A stretch of DNA of 64,000 nt from Chelydra serpentina. Lineage: Eukaryota; Chordata; Testudines; Chelydridae. The stretch spans positions 3,906,001 to 3,970,000 of the forward strand of contig JBAIAC010000021.1 in assembly GCA_037349315.1 (NCBI GenBank), written 5' to 3'. The first letter of the stretch is position 1. The number at the start of each line of letters is the position of its first letter. Made by a program: the position numbers and the translations under genes. The notes beneath the pieces are model-generated. The model ran no database searches. It saw only the letters and a program-made list of their open reading frames with translations, and had not been told where the DNA came from. This document shows, in pieces, positions 1 to 9,772 of this stretch.

Positions 1-42
1 AATCATTTTTGTGGTTCTTCTCTGCACCATTTCCAAATTTTT

Positions 43-170
43 AATAGCTTCATAGATTCCAAGGCCAGATGGGACCATTGTGATCATATAATCTGACCTT
101 CTATATAACATGGGCCATAAAACACCACCAGAATAATTCTTTTTGAACTAGAACATTTTTTTTTTACAAA
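43..170 (-). repeat. CR1 LINE 3' fragment
   Basis: The text starting 'catagattccaaggccagat' and the following 'gggaccattgtgatcat' is the reverse complement of the CR1 3' untranslated end, seen again at 9370 and 37185. It is short, diverged and non-coding. Confidence 0.6.
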
Positions 171-1500
171 GAAATCCAGTTCCCACAGCTCATCGCCTGC
201 TGGATTCTTTCCATGCCAGCAGGCGACCAGGGCCCTAGGCAAGGGTGGATGGGGGAGAGGGACTCTGAAGCAGGATGGGGAACCACATAGGAGGTTCTCA
301 GAATAGTCCAAAGGGGAGATAGCAATTGAGACCACAGAGCAACAGGAGACCCTGCCGGGGAAGCTTCCCACAGCATACTCCCCCGGTCACGTGGGGCTTG
401 ACTCTATGGTGGTGCTGAGGGTGGGGAGGGCCCCAGCTGGGGGGCAAATCATGTGATCCACAAGGTGGGAGAAGTGGCCCAAACAGCCTGCAGAGCACAT
501 AAGATGGTTTTTGGGGAATGGCCTTTGCACCACTTCAGAGGCTGTGCCCGAGGTGGGGATGGGAGCCCTGGGCAGTGAGTGTGTCCATTCCACTGAGGCC
601 GTGGGGAAGATCCATTCTGGATGGCGCAGTGTGTGAATCCAGACATTATTCTCAGTGGCGTGATGCATGTCTCTGTGTCTGGGTGTGTATGGTTTGGTGT
701 GCATCTCTCTGGTGTGCTGTGGTGGTAGATGAATGAATAGTGGTAGATGGGCTGGGAGGAGGTTGTGATGGGCTCAGAAGTAGGGGGTCATTTTGAGTGT
801 TGTTTGGGTTCAGTGAGGGCCTTGCGGTAGCTGAGAGAAATTATGTACATGTTGGAAAAGTAGCCACAACAGTAGCCATGTTCAGTGTAAATCAAACCAT
901 TAGGTTTCCATTGCTGCTGGACAGCTTGGAATTGGGATTGGTGTGACACTAGGCCCAATCTGGAATGGAGGGGAAGTTAATGAGGCCCTAGTCATGGCAA
1001 CAGAGAGTCAAAGCTTAGTGAAGAGCCCTACAACCCTTGGACATGTGTCACTGGGCTAATTTTTAACTGGTCTCAGAGGCCACCAACTTGCTAGGGCCTC
1101 AGCTCTGAACACATCTAAGACGGCACACCTCTCCAGATTGCTCCCCTAGTCCTTGAGGGAGCAGAACTCATCACAATTTTTCAAAAGAAAAAGGTTTTTT
1201 CCATTGAAAAACTTTTTTTTTATTTCTCAAAATAATTTTCACCTTTTAAAAAATTGAAACATTATTGAAAATGTCATAAACATGGTCATTGAAACTGTTT
1301 AAGGTAAATGAAAAAAATTATTTAGCAAAACTTGAGTGTTTCGTAAATGAAAAATCTCACTAACATTTTTTATATTATTTCTTTAAAAAATGTTCCACCA
1401 AGACTTTAGGGAAAACAAATGAGTCTGTTTGGAAACCTGTGAACTGAAAACAACTTCAGCATTTTTACCAAAACTAATTTGTCATTTTTCTTGGGCTCTG
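171..1500. other. Intergenic, no gene recognised
   Basis: Open frames here are short and look like no known family. The stretch from about 1150 to 1490 is AT-rich with many imperfect GAAAATTTTC-like self-complementary words. The same texture recurs at 13.7-16.1, 23.3-23.6, 42.9-44.1 and 56.1-56.3 kb. Confidence 0.5.
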
Positions 1501-1559
1501 CCATATGGTTTTTAGCCAAAGGTTACCTTGCTACCGTGCATTCTGCACACATTTCCCTG

Positions 1560-1745
1560 GCCTTATTCAGTCTATTATTTATGTTATGGTGGTGCCTACA
1601 AGCCCCAGCTTAGCTCCGGGCCCCGTTGGGCCAGGCACTGCACAGACACACGGTGACCAAGATCAGGGCCCTGTTGTGTTGGGCGCTGCATTAGATATGT
1701 AGTGAGACACAGTGTCAGTCCCAAAGAGCTCATGTCCCATAGATG
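1560..1745 (+). repeat. Ancient interspersed repeat (family uncertain)
   Basis: A phrase of the form 'agccccag...ggaccc(t/c)attg.gccaggc.ctg.acagac' ending 'cccaaagagctcat' is shared with 13890-14045 and, inverted, with 55915-56050. It resembles a widespread amniote repeat. I cannot name its class from sequence alone. Confidence 0.45.
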
Positions 1746-2118
1746 TGAAGGCCACAAGGGCCCATTCTCACCCTCCAGTCTGGCCTCTTGTGTAAACTGG
1801 TCAAAGACTCTCACCCAGCAATTCCTGCATCTGGCCCTCTGACCTATGGCTGAGCTAGAGTGGACCCTTTGAACACCTCCCCTCTTTATCCCAGCAGGTA
1901 TCGAGGTCTCCTGGATGAGAAAAAGGAGGCAGTGTCCATGGGCCTACATGGGTCATTCTCAGGGAATCGCAGAGAGGGCTCATTGCAGACTTCCACCAGG
2001 ACAATGGCTGGAGAGTTCCCCACTGGGATAAGCCGGGGGTGAAGGTGCCACAGGTGCCGGGGCAACAGGGGAACTGAAGGACATGGCCCCCCACAGGGCC
2101 TGCCCCTGGGACTAGTCT

Positions 2119-2252
2119 CACCAGTGCACCCAGCGCTTCCAACAACACTGCACACTTACTGAGCACCAGCAAGTCCACACAAGGGATTGCCCTATCCCAG
2201 CCAGGACTGTGACAGGGCCTTTGGCAGGACTGAGCACCTTTGCACCCACTAG
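2119..2252 (+). pseudogene. Decayed C2H2 zinc-finger fragment
   Basis: From 2119 the frame reads a finger-like peptide with one Cys before RF, then TLTEHQQVHTRD, which fits the H-x3-H plus linker of a C2H2 finger. After a one-base frame shift the next stretch (about 2190-2249) reads PY-x-S-x2-C-DRAFGRTEHLCTH and then a TAG stop. The first zinc Cys has become Ser. So two successive finger relics are visible, with a frameshift and a stop. No promoter or intact exon is seen around them. It may be the end of an older zinc-finger gene of the same cluster, but it is not one of the two intact genes. Confidence 0.55.
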
Positions 2253-2699
2253 AGATGGTAGAGCAAAAAGTACCCGCATAGCACAGGGTGGCCCTGGCAG
2301 GTTCTCATGAGGTGGGAGTCATGGTGTGGGCAGGGGAGGGAGATGGGGGAATGCAACCCTGACTGACAGCTCCTGGTGGGGAGGAAAGGACAGGGTCCTG
2401 ACTGACAGCCTTTCGTCAGAGAAGACATGGCCCTGATTTATTTTGGGGAGACAATTTATAGATTATTCTTAGATGTTAGTGTCCATTGTGCCCATCCAGC
2501 CCATTCTCCTGCATAGGAGAATCTCCCCCAGCGATTCCTGCATCCAGACCAGTAACTTCTGGCTGAGCTAGAATATCTCTTTATTTGGCTTTAATAGAAA
2601 TCATGTTGCACTCTAACCGGTGCAAATACTGATGCCCTGTAATATATAGAGAGAATTAAATGATGCTGGAAAAACCCAGTAAACCTTACTTAACTCATG

Positions 2700-2984
2700 C
2701 ACATGTACACTCAGGCCAGGACAAGAAGTACAGGGCTTAATCTGCAGCAAAGGAGATCTAGGTTAGATATTAGGAAAAACTTTTTAACTATAAGGGGAGT
2801 TAAGCTTTGGAATAGGCTTCCAAAGGTTGTGGAATCCCCATCACTGGAGGTTTATAAGAACAGGTTGGACAAACACCTGTCAAGGATGGCCTAGATTTAC
2901 TTAGTCCTGTCTCAGGGCAGGGGGCTGGACTTGATGACTTCTCAAGGTCCCTTCCAGTCCTCCATTTCTATGATTCTATGTGAG
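2700..2984 (+). repeat. CR1 LINE 3' end, sense
   Basis: The frame from 2697 reads the last residues of CR1 ORF2 (RSRLDIRKNFLT...LWNRLPKVVESPSLEVYKNRLDKHL), then the typical 3' UTR with 'gactt...aggtcccttccag' and the terminal 'ttctatgattctatg' octamers. It is a 5'-truncated insertion. Confidence 0.85.
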
Positions 2985-3871
2985 TCATCTCATTGTCGTC
3001 AACAGGACTATGGGGCTGTCCAAAGCCCAGTTAAATCTTTCCATTGATCTTCAAAACATTTTGGATCAGGCCCTCTGAGTGGGATCTACTCACCGGAGTC
3101 AGAGTTTCCAGAAACTGACTCCATCCCTTAATCTCACTATTGGGGAGATATAGTCATCTACAGTAAATTGTCACATGTGTTTTACAATTCTTTCTCAAAA
3201 CCCAACAAAAACCGAACACCAGATACAGAAAATTCCCAAAGAACTTTGTTAAGATACACACTTAACTATAAATAGTTAACAATTAAGATGAGACAACCGT
3301 GTTACAATAAAGTATATTTTTCTATAAATACTGGAAATTGAAAGCTAACATAAAAAAAATCCAGCAACCCAAAGTTTTGAAAGTCAAGAAATACATAGTT
3401 AAGAGTCCTCAAAACAATCTTAGCTCTGAATTGAAGGATTTGGATTTGGAGTCTCACATTGGAAATTCCATCAACAACTGTGTTGTAGATCAGAGCAACA
3501 ACCCACTGGCCTCTGCATGGACCCTACGTCCACTTCAGCCTCAGAGACAGCAACAAACCCAAACACCTCACCTCTCAATTCAGGCACATGCAGAAGCAAT
3601 ATGAGAACAGCCCCGCTTACTCTCTGAAACCTCATAAGCCATTAGTATGTCATGACACGTGGTGCCATAGTCTCATGAGTTGGGCTGGGGTCAGAGTTAA
3701 GGTTATTGTGGAGCCTAGGCTATGAATTTATTTAGAAAGCAAATGGTTTGCTTGCTCTCGTGACTGGGAAGCTCTTCTGATGCTGGTGATATGGATGCCT
3801 GTGAGGTATCTTAGAGGGCCCAGTGGTCCCCTCTGCTTAAGAGCAGGAGAAAGATAGTATATCCTCTGTAT
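2985..3871. other. Intergenic, nothing recognised
   Basis: AT-rich sequence without a recognisable element. An 88-codon open stretch at 3338-3604 has no similarity I can identify and is probably chance. Confidence 0.4.
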
Positions 3872-3876
3872 GTCCC

Positions 3877-4669
3877 TGTGACAGGGCACCTGCTCCGCAC
3901 TGGCCCTGAGAGGGTTAAAACCAGCCTATGGAGGCTGAGCGGCAGGCAGCCAAAGGAGTGGCTGCAGAGGAAACAGCCAATTAGGACGGTAGCTGCAGAC
4001 AATTAGGGCGGTGGCTGGACCAGCCAATCAGGGCCCAGCCGGCCCATATAAAAGGAAGCTGCAGACCACAGTGAGGGAGTCTGCTGAAGGGAGCCCTACG
4101 GAGAAGACTGGCTTCCTAGAGGGCTACAGAGAGACCAGCACCTGGGGAAGTGTAGGTGCTAGCAGGGACCGGGGGAACTAGGGAGAGCTCCTGACGGGCT
4201 GACAAGACTTATAGGCTCGAGGCCCTGGGAAGAGGGCAAAGAAGCTGGAGCCAGAGGCAGGTGCAGAAGGAACTGAGGAAGTGGCCCAGGGAATAGAGAC
4301 AGTGAGCTGGAAGGAGTAGACAGCAGGAAGCTGCTGTTTGTAGGGTCCCTGGGCTGGGGCCCGGGAGTAGTGGGCAGGCCTGAGCTCCCCCAGCCGCTGA
4401 AGGAGTGGCCTAGCTGTGGACTGCCAAGCCGCTGGGAGGAGTGGCTGGACTCTTGTTGGAGGAGTTCCCCGGAAAGGGGGAACCGGATGGTGACACGGCC
4501 TGAGGGCTGTGCCACGAAGCAAACATCGAGCAGAAAGGAGCTATAACAGGCCTGCAGGCGGAGGTGAGGACGGGAGAGCCACCACCACCCGAGGGTGCAC
4601 CCGCTGGGACCGAGCTAATTCCCGAAACGCCCAGCAGGAGGCGCCAGTGTGGTGAGTGACCCCGTGACA
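3877..4669 (+). mobile_element. Solo LTR with 5-bp target duplication
   Basis: The element begins TGTGACAGGGCACC and ends CCCCGTGACA, so it has TG...CA ends inside short inverted repeats. It is flanked on both sides by GTCCC (3872-3876 and 4670-4674). Inside are two CCAAT boxes (about 3977 and 4024) and a TATAAAA box (4047-4053), spaced as in an LTR promoter. No gag, pol or env lies next to it, so it is a recombined solo LTR. The 5-bp duplication fits Gypsy or retroviral integration; which of the two cannot be told from the LTR alone. Confidence 0.8.
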
Positions 4670-4825
4670 GTCCCCTTTGCCACCCCTGTAACATCGTCCC
4701 CCCACTCATCCCGGACACCTCTACAATTGTGCTCTGGGGGACTCGGGGAGGGGACATCCACTCATTGCACTACAGAGCTACTTTCTGTTGGAAAACCAAA
4801 CACCTGATAACAGACCATTTTTGGC

Positions 4826-4961
4826 AAGAACCTGAAACCATTCGCTCCACCAGCTCCGGGGCCAGCGGGGTCTCTCTGCGGTGCCAGAAGTGCCTTCGTG
4901 CTGCCCGTCCTCTCTGAGCTGTAAGTGCTTTCCACGCCAGGCCAGCTTCTCCATTGCTGCC
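4826..4961. repeat. Outer edge of palindrome arm 1
   Basis: The stretch with 'gtgccagaagtgccttcgtg' and 'ctgcccgtcctctctgagct' is the inverted counterpart of 60550-60690. It marks how far the inverted duplication reaches past the 3' end of the gene. Confidence 0.7.
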
Positions 4962-5343
4962 TAAGCCCTGGTCTACATTACGAGTTTAGGTCGAATTTAG
5001 CAGCGTTAGATCGATTTAACCCTGCACCCGTCTACACGAAGAAGCCATTTTTTTTTTTACTTAAAGGGCTCGTAAAATCTATTTCTGTACTCCTCCCCCC
5101 ATGAAGGGATTAGCACTGAAATCGACCTTGCTGGGTCGAAGTTGGGGTAGTGTGGTCACAATTCGACGGTATTGGCCTACGGGAGCTATCCCAGAGTGCT
5201 CAATTGTGACCGCTCTGGACAGTGCTCTCAACTCAGATGCACTGGCCAGGTAGACAGGAAAAGCCCCGCAAACTTTTGAATCTAATTTCCTGTTTGGCCA
5301 GCGTAGCGAGCTGCAGGAGAGTGCAGATCTCATCAGCAGAGAT

Positions 5344-7149
5344 GACCATGATGGAGTCCCAGAACCGAAGACGAGCTCCAGCATGGACCGAACGGGAGGT
5401 AGGGGATCTGATCACTGTATGGGGAGACGAATCCGTGCTATCAGAACTACGGTCCAAAAGATGAAATGCCAATACATATGCCAATGTCTCCAAGGGCATG
5501 CAGGACAGAGGCTACAACAGGGACGCACAACAGTGCCACGTGAAAATTAAGGAGCTCAGACAAGTGTACCAAAAAAACAGAGAGGCAAATAGCCGCTCTG
5601 GGTCAGAGCCCCAGACATGCTGCTTCTATGATGAGCTGCATGCCATTCTAGGGGGTGCAGCCACCACTACCCCACCCCTATGCTTTGACTCCATCAATGG
5701 AGTATCACGCAACAGGGATGCGCATTTTGGGGACGAGGAAGATAGCCACAGCAAGCAAGTGGAGAAACCGTTTTCCCCGACAGCCAGGACCTGTTTATCA
5801 CCCTGGAGCCAATACCCCCCGAACCCACCCAAGGCGTGTTCCTGGACCTTGAAGGCAGAGAAGGGACCTCTGGTGAGTGTACCTTTGTAAATATAATACA
5901 TGGTTTAAAAGCAAGCATGTTTAATAATTAATTTGCGGCCAGTACAGCTACTGGAAAAGTCTATTAACGTGTCTGGGGATGGAGCGGAAATCCTCCAGGG
6001 ACATCTCCATAAAGCTCTCCTGGATGTACTCCCAAAGCCTTTGCAAAAGGTTTCTGGGGAGGGCAGCCTTATTCCGTTCTCCATGGTGGGACACTTTACC
6101 ATGCCAGGCCAGTAGCACATAGTCTGGAGTCATTGCATAACAAAGCATGGCAGCGTATGGTCCCGATGTTTGCTGGCATTCAAGCAACATCCGTTCTTTA
6201 TCTCTCTGTGTTATCCTCGGGAGAGTGATATCATTCATGGTCACCTGGTTGAAATAGGGGAATTTTATTAAGGGGACATTCAGAGTTGGCCGTTCCTGCT
6301 GTGCTGTTTGCCTGTGGCTGAACAGAAATCTTCCCCGCTGTTAGCCACGCGGTGGGGGGAGGGGTGAAGCGATCATCCCAAAGAATTGGGGGGGGGGGGG
6401 GATGGGGTTAGTTGGGTTTGTGCTGCACGTTAACCTGAAAACCGCAGCCCCTCCTTTTAAATTGTCAACCCATTTTAAATGACCAACCCAACGGCTGTCT
6501 GTTATGGGAAATGAGGGGGTTGCTGTTTGAAACCATTCCCACATGTTATGAAGGTTAAAGAAGCCAAAAGACTGTGGCTTACCATGGCTGCCTGCAAGCC
6601 GAATTCTGTTGCCCGCCAGCCCTGCTTGTGTGATCTCTCACACCAAACCGGCAGACCCTCAATATAAGAGGCAAAATGCAACCTTGTACGGAATGCACAT
6701 GTGCTATGTAATGTTAACAGCAAGGTTCACCCTGAAAGAGTCTACCCATTGTTCTCTAAAATGTGTCTTTTTAACTACTACTCTCCCTTTTTTTTTTATC
6801 TCCCGCAGCTGCAAATGTTTCAACGCTCCCCCTATCATCACCGTCCCAGAAGCTAGTGAAGAGTAGAAGTTGGGGAAAAAAAGGAATCGTGATTAAATGT
6901 TCTGAGCTCACGAAGTCCTCTCACACTAAAAGAGCCCTGCAGAATGCATGGAGGCAGACAATGTTAGAGTCCAGGAAAGCACAATATGAATGCGAAGACA
7001 GGTGGCGGGTTGAAGATAATAAGTGGCTGGTTGATGATGATCGGTGGCGTCAGCTTGCTGACAGAAGGCAGGAGTCAATGTTGAGGCTACTGGAGGATCA
7101 AACTGATATGCTCCAGCGTATGGTTGAAGTGCAGGAAAGGCAGCATTAG
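5344..7149 (+). pseudogene. Harbinger Myb/SANT-like DNA-binding protein, two exons, broken
   Basis: Exon 1 runs from about 5344 to 5872 (donor GTGAGT) and exon 2 from 6809 to the TAG at 7147-7149 (acceptor after a T-rich tract, tcccgcag). Exon 1 encodes a trihelix-like domain: WTEREVGDLITVWGDES near the start, then the conserved CHVKIKELRQVYQK and FYDELHAILGG. Exon 2 encodes a charged coiled-coil-like tail rich in W, R, D and E. In Harbinger elements this protein partners the transposase and helps bind the element ends. A TGA at 5461-5463 interrupts the domain, probably a decayed CGA. A frameshift lies near 5760, since exon 2 only joins in phase with another frame. Not functional as it stands. 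Confidence 0.8.
5905..6244 (-). other. Unassigned open frame inside Harbinger element
   Basis: About 98 codons from 6244 (MTMNDITLPRITQRDKER...) end near a LEDFRSIPRHVNRLFQ motif. The composition looks protein-like and it sits in what would be the intron of the Myb-like gene, on the transposase strand. I do not recognise a domain. It could be a third element-encoded peptide or an upstream transposase exon. Confidence 0.35.
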
Positions 7150-7552
7150 CACAGACCGCCGCTACAGCCCCTGTGTAACCAACCGCCCTCCTCTACAAGA
7201 TCCATAGCCTCCTCACCCAGATGCCCAAGAATGCGGTGGGGGGTGGCCTCTGGGCACCCAACCACTCCACCCCAGAGGACTACCCAAGCAACAGAAAGCT
7301 GATATTCAATAAGTTTTAAAGTGCAGTGTGGCCTTGTCCTTCCCTCCTCCCCCACCCCTCCCGGGCTACCTTGGCAGTTATCCCCCTATTTGTGCGATTA
7401 GTTAATAAAGAATGCATGACTTTTAAGCAACAATGACTTTATTGCCTCTGCAAGCGGTGACCGAGGGGGGGAGGGGAGGGTGGTTAGCTTACAGGGAAGT
7501 AGAGTGAACCAAGGGGGGGGGGGGGGTCATCAAGGAGAAACAAATAGAACTT

Positions 7553-7901
7553 TCACACCGTAGCCTGGCCAGTCATGAAACTGGTTTTCAAAGCTTCTCT
7601 AATGTGCACCGCGCCCTCTTGTACTCTTGTAACTGCCCTGGTGTCTGGCTGCACGTAATCAGTGGCCAGACAATTTGCCTCAACCTCCCACCCCGCCTTA
7701 AACATCTCACGCTTACTCTCACAGATGTTGTGGAGCGCACAGCAAGCAGTAATAACAATGGGAATATTAGTTTCACTGAGGTCTAACCGAGTCAGTAAAC
7801 TGCGCTAGCGCACTTTTAAACGTCCAAATGCACATTCTACCACCATTCTGCACTTGCTCAGCCTATAGTTGAACAGCTCCTGATTACTGTCCAGGCTGCC
7901 T
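7553..7901 (-). pseudogene. Harbinger DDE transposase, C-terminal fragment
   Basis: Read on minus, the fragment shows FNYRLSKCRMVVECAFGRLK, followed after one TAG codon by a stretch with TRLDLSETNIPIVITACCAL and HNICESK and ending at a TGA at 7553-7555. The RMVVECAFGRLK block with the final catalytic Glu, and the CCALHN motif, belong to the DDE superfamily-4 (HARBI1-type) nuclease. Upstream, the frame is lost where a GC-rich segment begins near 7909, so the first two catalytic Asp residues are absent. The stop and the missing N-terminus make this a dead transposase. Confidence 0.8.
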
Positions 7902-7908
7902 GTGTATG

Positions 7909-8345
7909 CAGGGTCGGTGCTTTCACTAGGTGACCCTAGACGGTCGCCTAGGGCGCCAGGATTTGGGGAGTGGCATTTCGCCGCCCTTGCCGACGGGCGG
8001 CTGCCTCCTGTCTCCCAGCTCCACGCTCGAGCCGGGAGGCAGGAGGCAGCTGCCTGCTTCCTCACGAAGCCCTGCTGTGGCGAGAGCTGATGCTGTGCCA
8101 CTGGGGCTCAGTGGGACTTCGCGAGGAATGAAACGGGCGGCTCGCCACGGCTGCCTCCTGCCTCCACGCTCAGCTCAGTGGCTGAGCATGGACCTGGGAG
8201 GCAGGGGGTGGCTCTCCGCGGCTCCCTCCTGCCTCCCGGCTACATGCTCAGCAGCTGAATGTGGAGCTGGGAAGGCGCTGCGGGCAGGGGAGAAGCGGCG
8301 GGGAGGCCGGCCAAGAGCACCCAGGAGACGAGGATGACTGCTAGT
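7909..8345. mobile_element. Probable GC-rich insertion inside the Harbinger transposase
   Basis: Composition changes abruptly from AT-balanced transposase sequence to a GC-rich block starting 'gtcggtgctttcactaggtg' with 'gggcgcc' and repeated 'gcggctgcctcctgcctcc'. The transposase reading frame stops at the same place. I could not define a target duplication, so its class is unresolved. Confidence 0.4.
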
Positions 8346-8829
8346 CGTACTGCACCATCTACTGCCACAAGGCAATGAGCTGCTGCTGTGTAGCAATGCA
8401 GTCCCACGTCTGCCAGCACCCAGGAGACATACGGTGACGGTGAGATGAGTGGGCTCTATGCTCGCCATGGTATGGCGTCTTCATGGGTAACCCAGGAAAA
8501 AAGGCGAGAAATGATTGTCTGCCGTTGCTTTCACGGAGGAAGGGGGGGGGGCTGATTACATGTACCCAGAACCACCCGCAACAATGTTTTTTGCCCCATC
8601 AGGCATTGGGATCTCAACCTGGAATTCCAATGGGCGACAGAGACTGCGGGAATTGTGGGATAGCTACCCACAGTGCAACGCTCTGGAAGTTGATGCTAGC
8701 CTCGGTACTGTGGATGCACTTAATGGTCTTAAGTGGGGACACACACAATCGACTGTATAAAATCGATATCTAAAAAATCGACTTCTATAAATTCAACCTA
8801 TTTTCGTAGTCTAGACGTACCCTAAGTGT

Positions 8830-9369
8830 GAGCCTATGGCAATGGCATTACTTCCCTCCTGCACATTGATGGGGTTTCACACCTGGTCTGTGAACCCCCA
8901 GCTTAATGCATGTTCTTATGAGCTATCCCCAACCCTACTGCTCAGTGACAGGGCTCCCCACAGTCTCTGCCCCCCATGAGTCATCCCTGTCTGTACAATG
9001 CAGTGACATGAGAGGGCTCCCCTGAAGTCTGGGCTCTTGTGTACCTGGAGCACGTTTCAAGGTGGCTCTCCCCTTCCCCGTGGCCAGTTTGTCTCTTGAG
9101 GTCTCTCTCCCCTCCCCCTCTGAAGCAAGTTTCTGGGTGACTCTCCCCTTCCCTTCTGCTGATGCATCTTTTTGTTGCTGCTTTGTCCTTCGCCACCCTC
9201 AGTGCATCTTTCAGGGCTGCTCTCTTCTCATCCATGGTTGGTGCATCTTTTGTTGTAGCTCTTTCCTCCTCCGTGGTTGGGGCATGGTCTGGGGTGGCTC
9301 TTTCCTCCCCCATGCCAAGCCCATTTTGAGGGGCAGCTCTCCTCTCATTGGCCCCACGTTTGGGGGTCT
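8830..9369 (-). pseudogene. Detached 3' end of zinc-finger gene copy 1
   Basis: Downstream of the CR1 insertion the copy 1 strand still encodes the tail seen in copy 2, for example the repeat pattern GEERATPDHAPTTEEERATT and [19 protein letters not shown]. It then slips frame and ends in sequence matching the copy 2 3' end ('ccctctcatgtcactgc'). Only about two units of the 39-bp tail repeat remain, against 14 in copy 2. The preceding CR1 supplies an earlier stop, so this stretch is probably now 3' untranslated or unused. Confidence 0.7.
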
Positions 9370-9772
9370 CATAGATTCATAGACTTTAAGGTCAGAAGGG
9401 ACCATTATGATCATCTAGTCTGACCTCCTGCACAATGCAGGCCACAGAATCTCACCCACCCACTCCTGCAATAATCCCCTCACCTAAGTCTCAGCTATTG
9501 AAGTCCTCGAATCATGGTTTAAGGACTTCAAGATGCAGAGAATCCTCCAGCAAGCGACCCGTGCCCCATGCTGCAGAGGAAGGTGAAAAATGTCCAGGGC
9601 CTCTGCCAATCTACCCTGGAGGAAAATTCCTTCCCGACCCCAAATATGACGATCAGCTGAACCCTGAGCATGTGGACAAGACTCACCAGCCAGACACCCA
9701 GGAAAAAGTTCTCTGTAGTAACTTCTAACATCCCATCACCGGCCATTGGGCCTATTTACCACTGATAGTCAA
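9370..9772 (-). mobile_element. CR1 LINE fragment inserted in the terminal coding exon of copy 1
   Basis: The block starts 'tcatagattcatagacttta' (inverted CR1 3' end) and runs to 'tttaccactgatagtcaa'. The copy 2 coding text is continuous across this point (GKERVT then a gap-free PTLRLGQ), whereas copy 1 reads GKERLTISGK and stops inside the CR1 (TAG at 9752-9754). The CR1 is in the same orientation as the gene. Confidence 0.85.

Larger units (their letters stand above)
4965..8822. mobile_element. Harbinger-type DNA transposon, decayed, about 3.9 kb
   Basis: The ends are imperfect inverted repeats: left GTCTACATTACGAGTTTAGG and, inverted at the right, GTCTAGACTACGAAAATAGG. TAA lies on both sides (4962-4964 and 8823-8825), the 3-bp target duplication of PIF/Harbinger elements. 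The interior carries the two expected genes in opposite orientation: a Myb/SANT-like protein on plus and the end of a DDE transposase on minus. The paralogous arm at about 60540-60570 is an empty site whose inverted sequence reads 'cttctccgttgctaagtgtg'. So the insertion followed the arm duplication, or was lost from the other arm. Confidence 0.85.

Noticed and set aside
3338..3604. 88-codon open frame
   Set aside because: No recognisable domain, no splice support, AT-rich intergenic setting.
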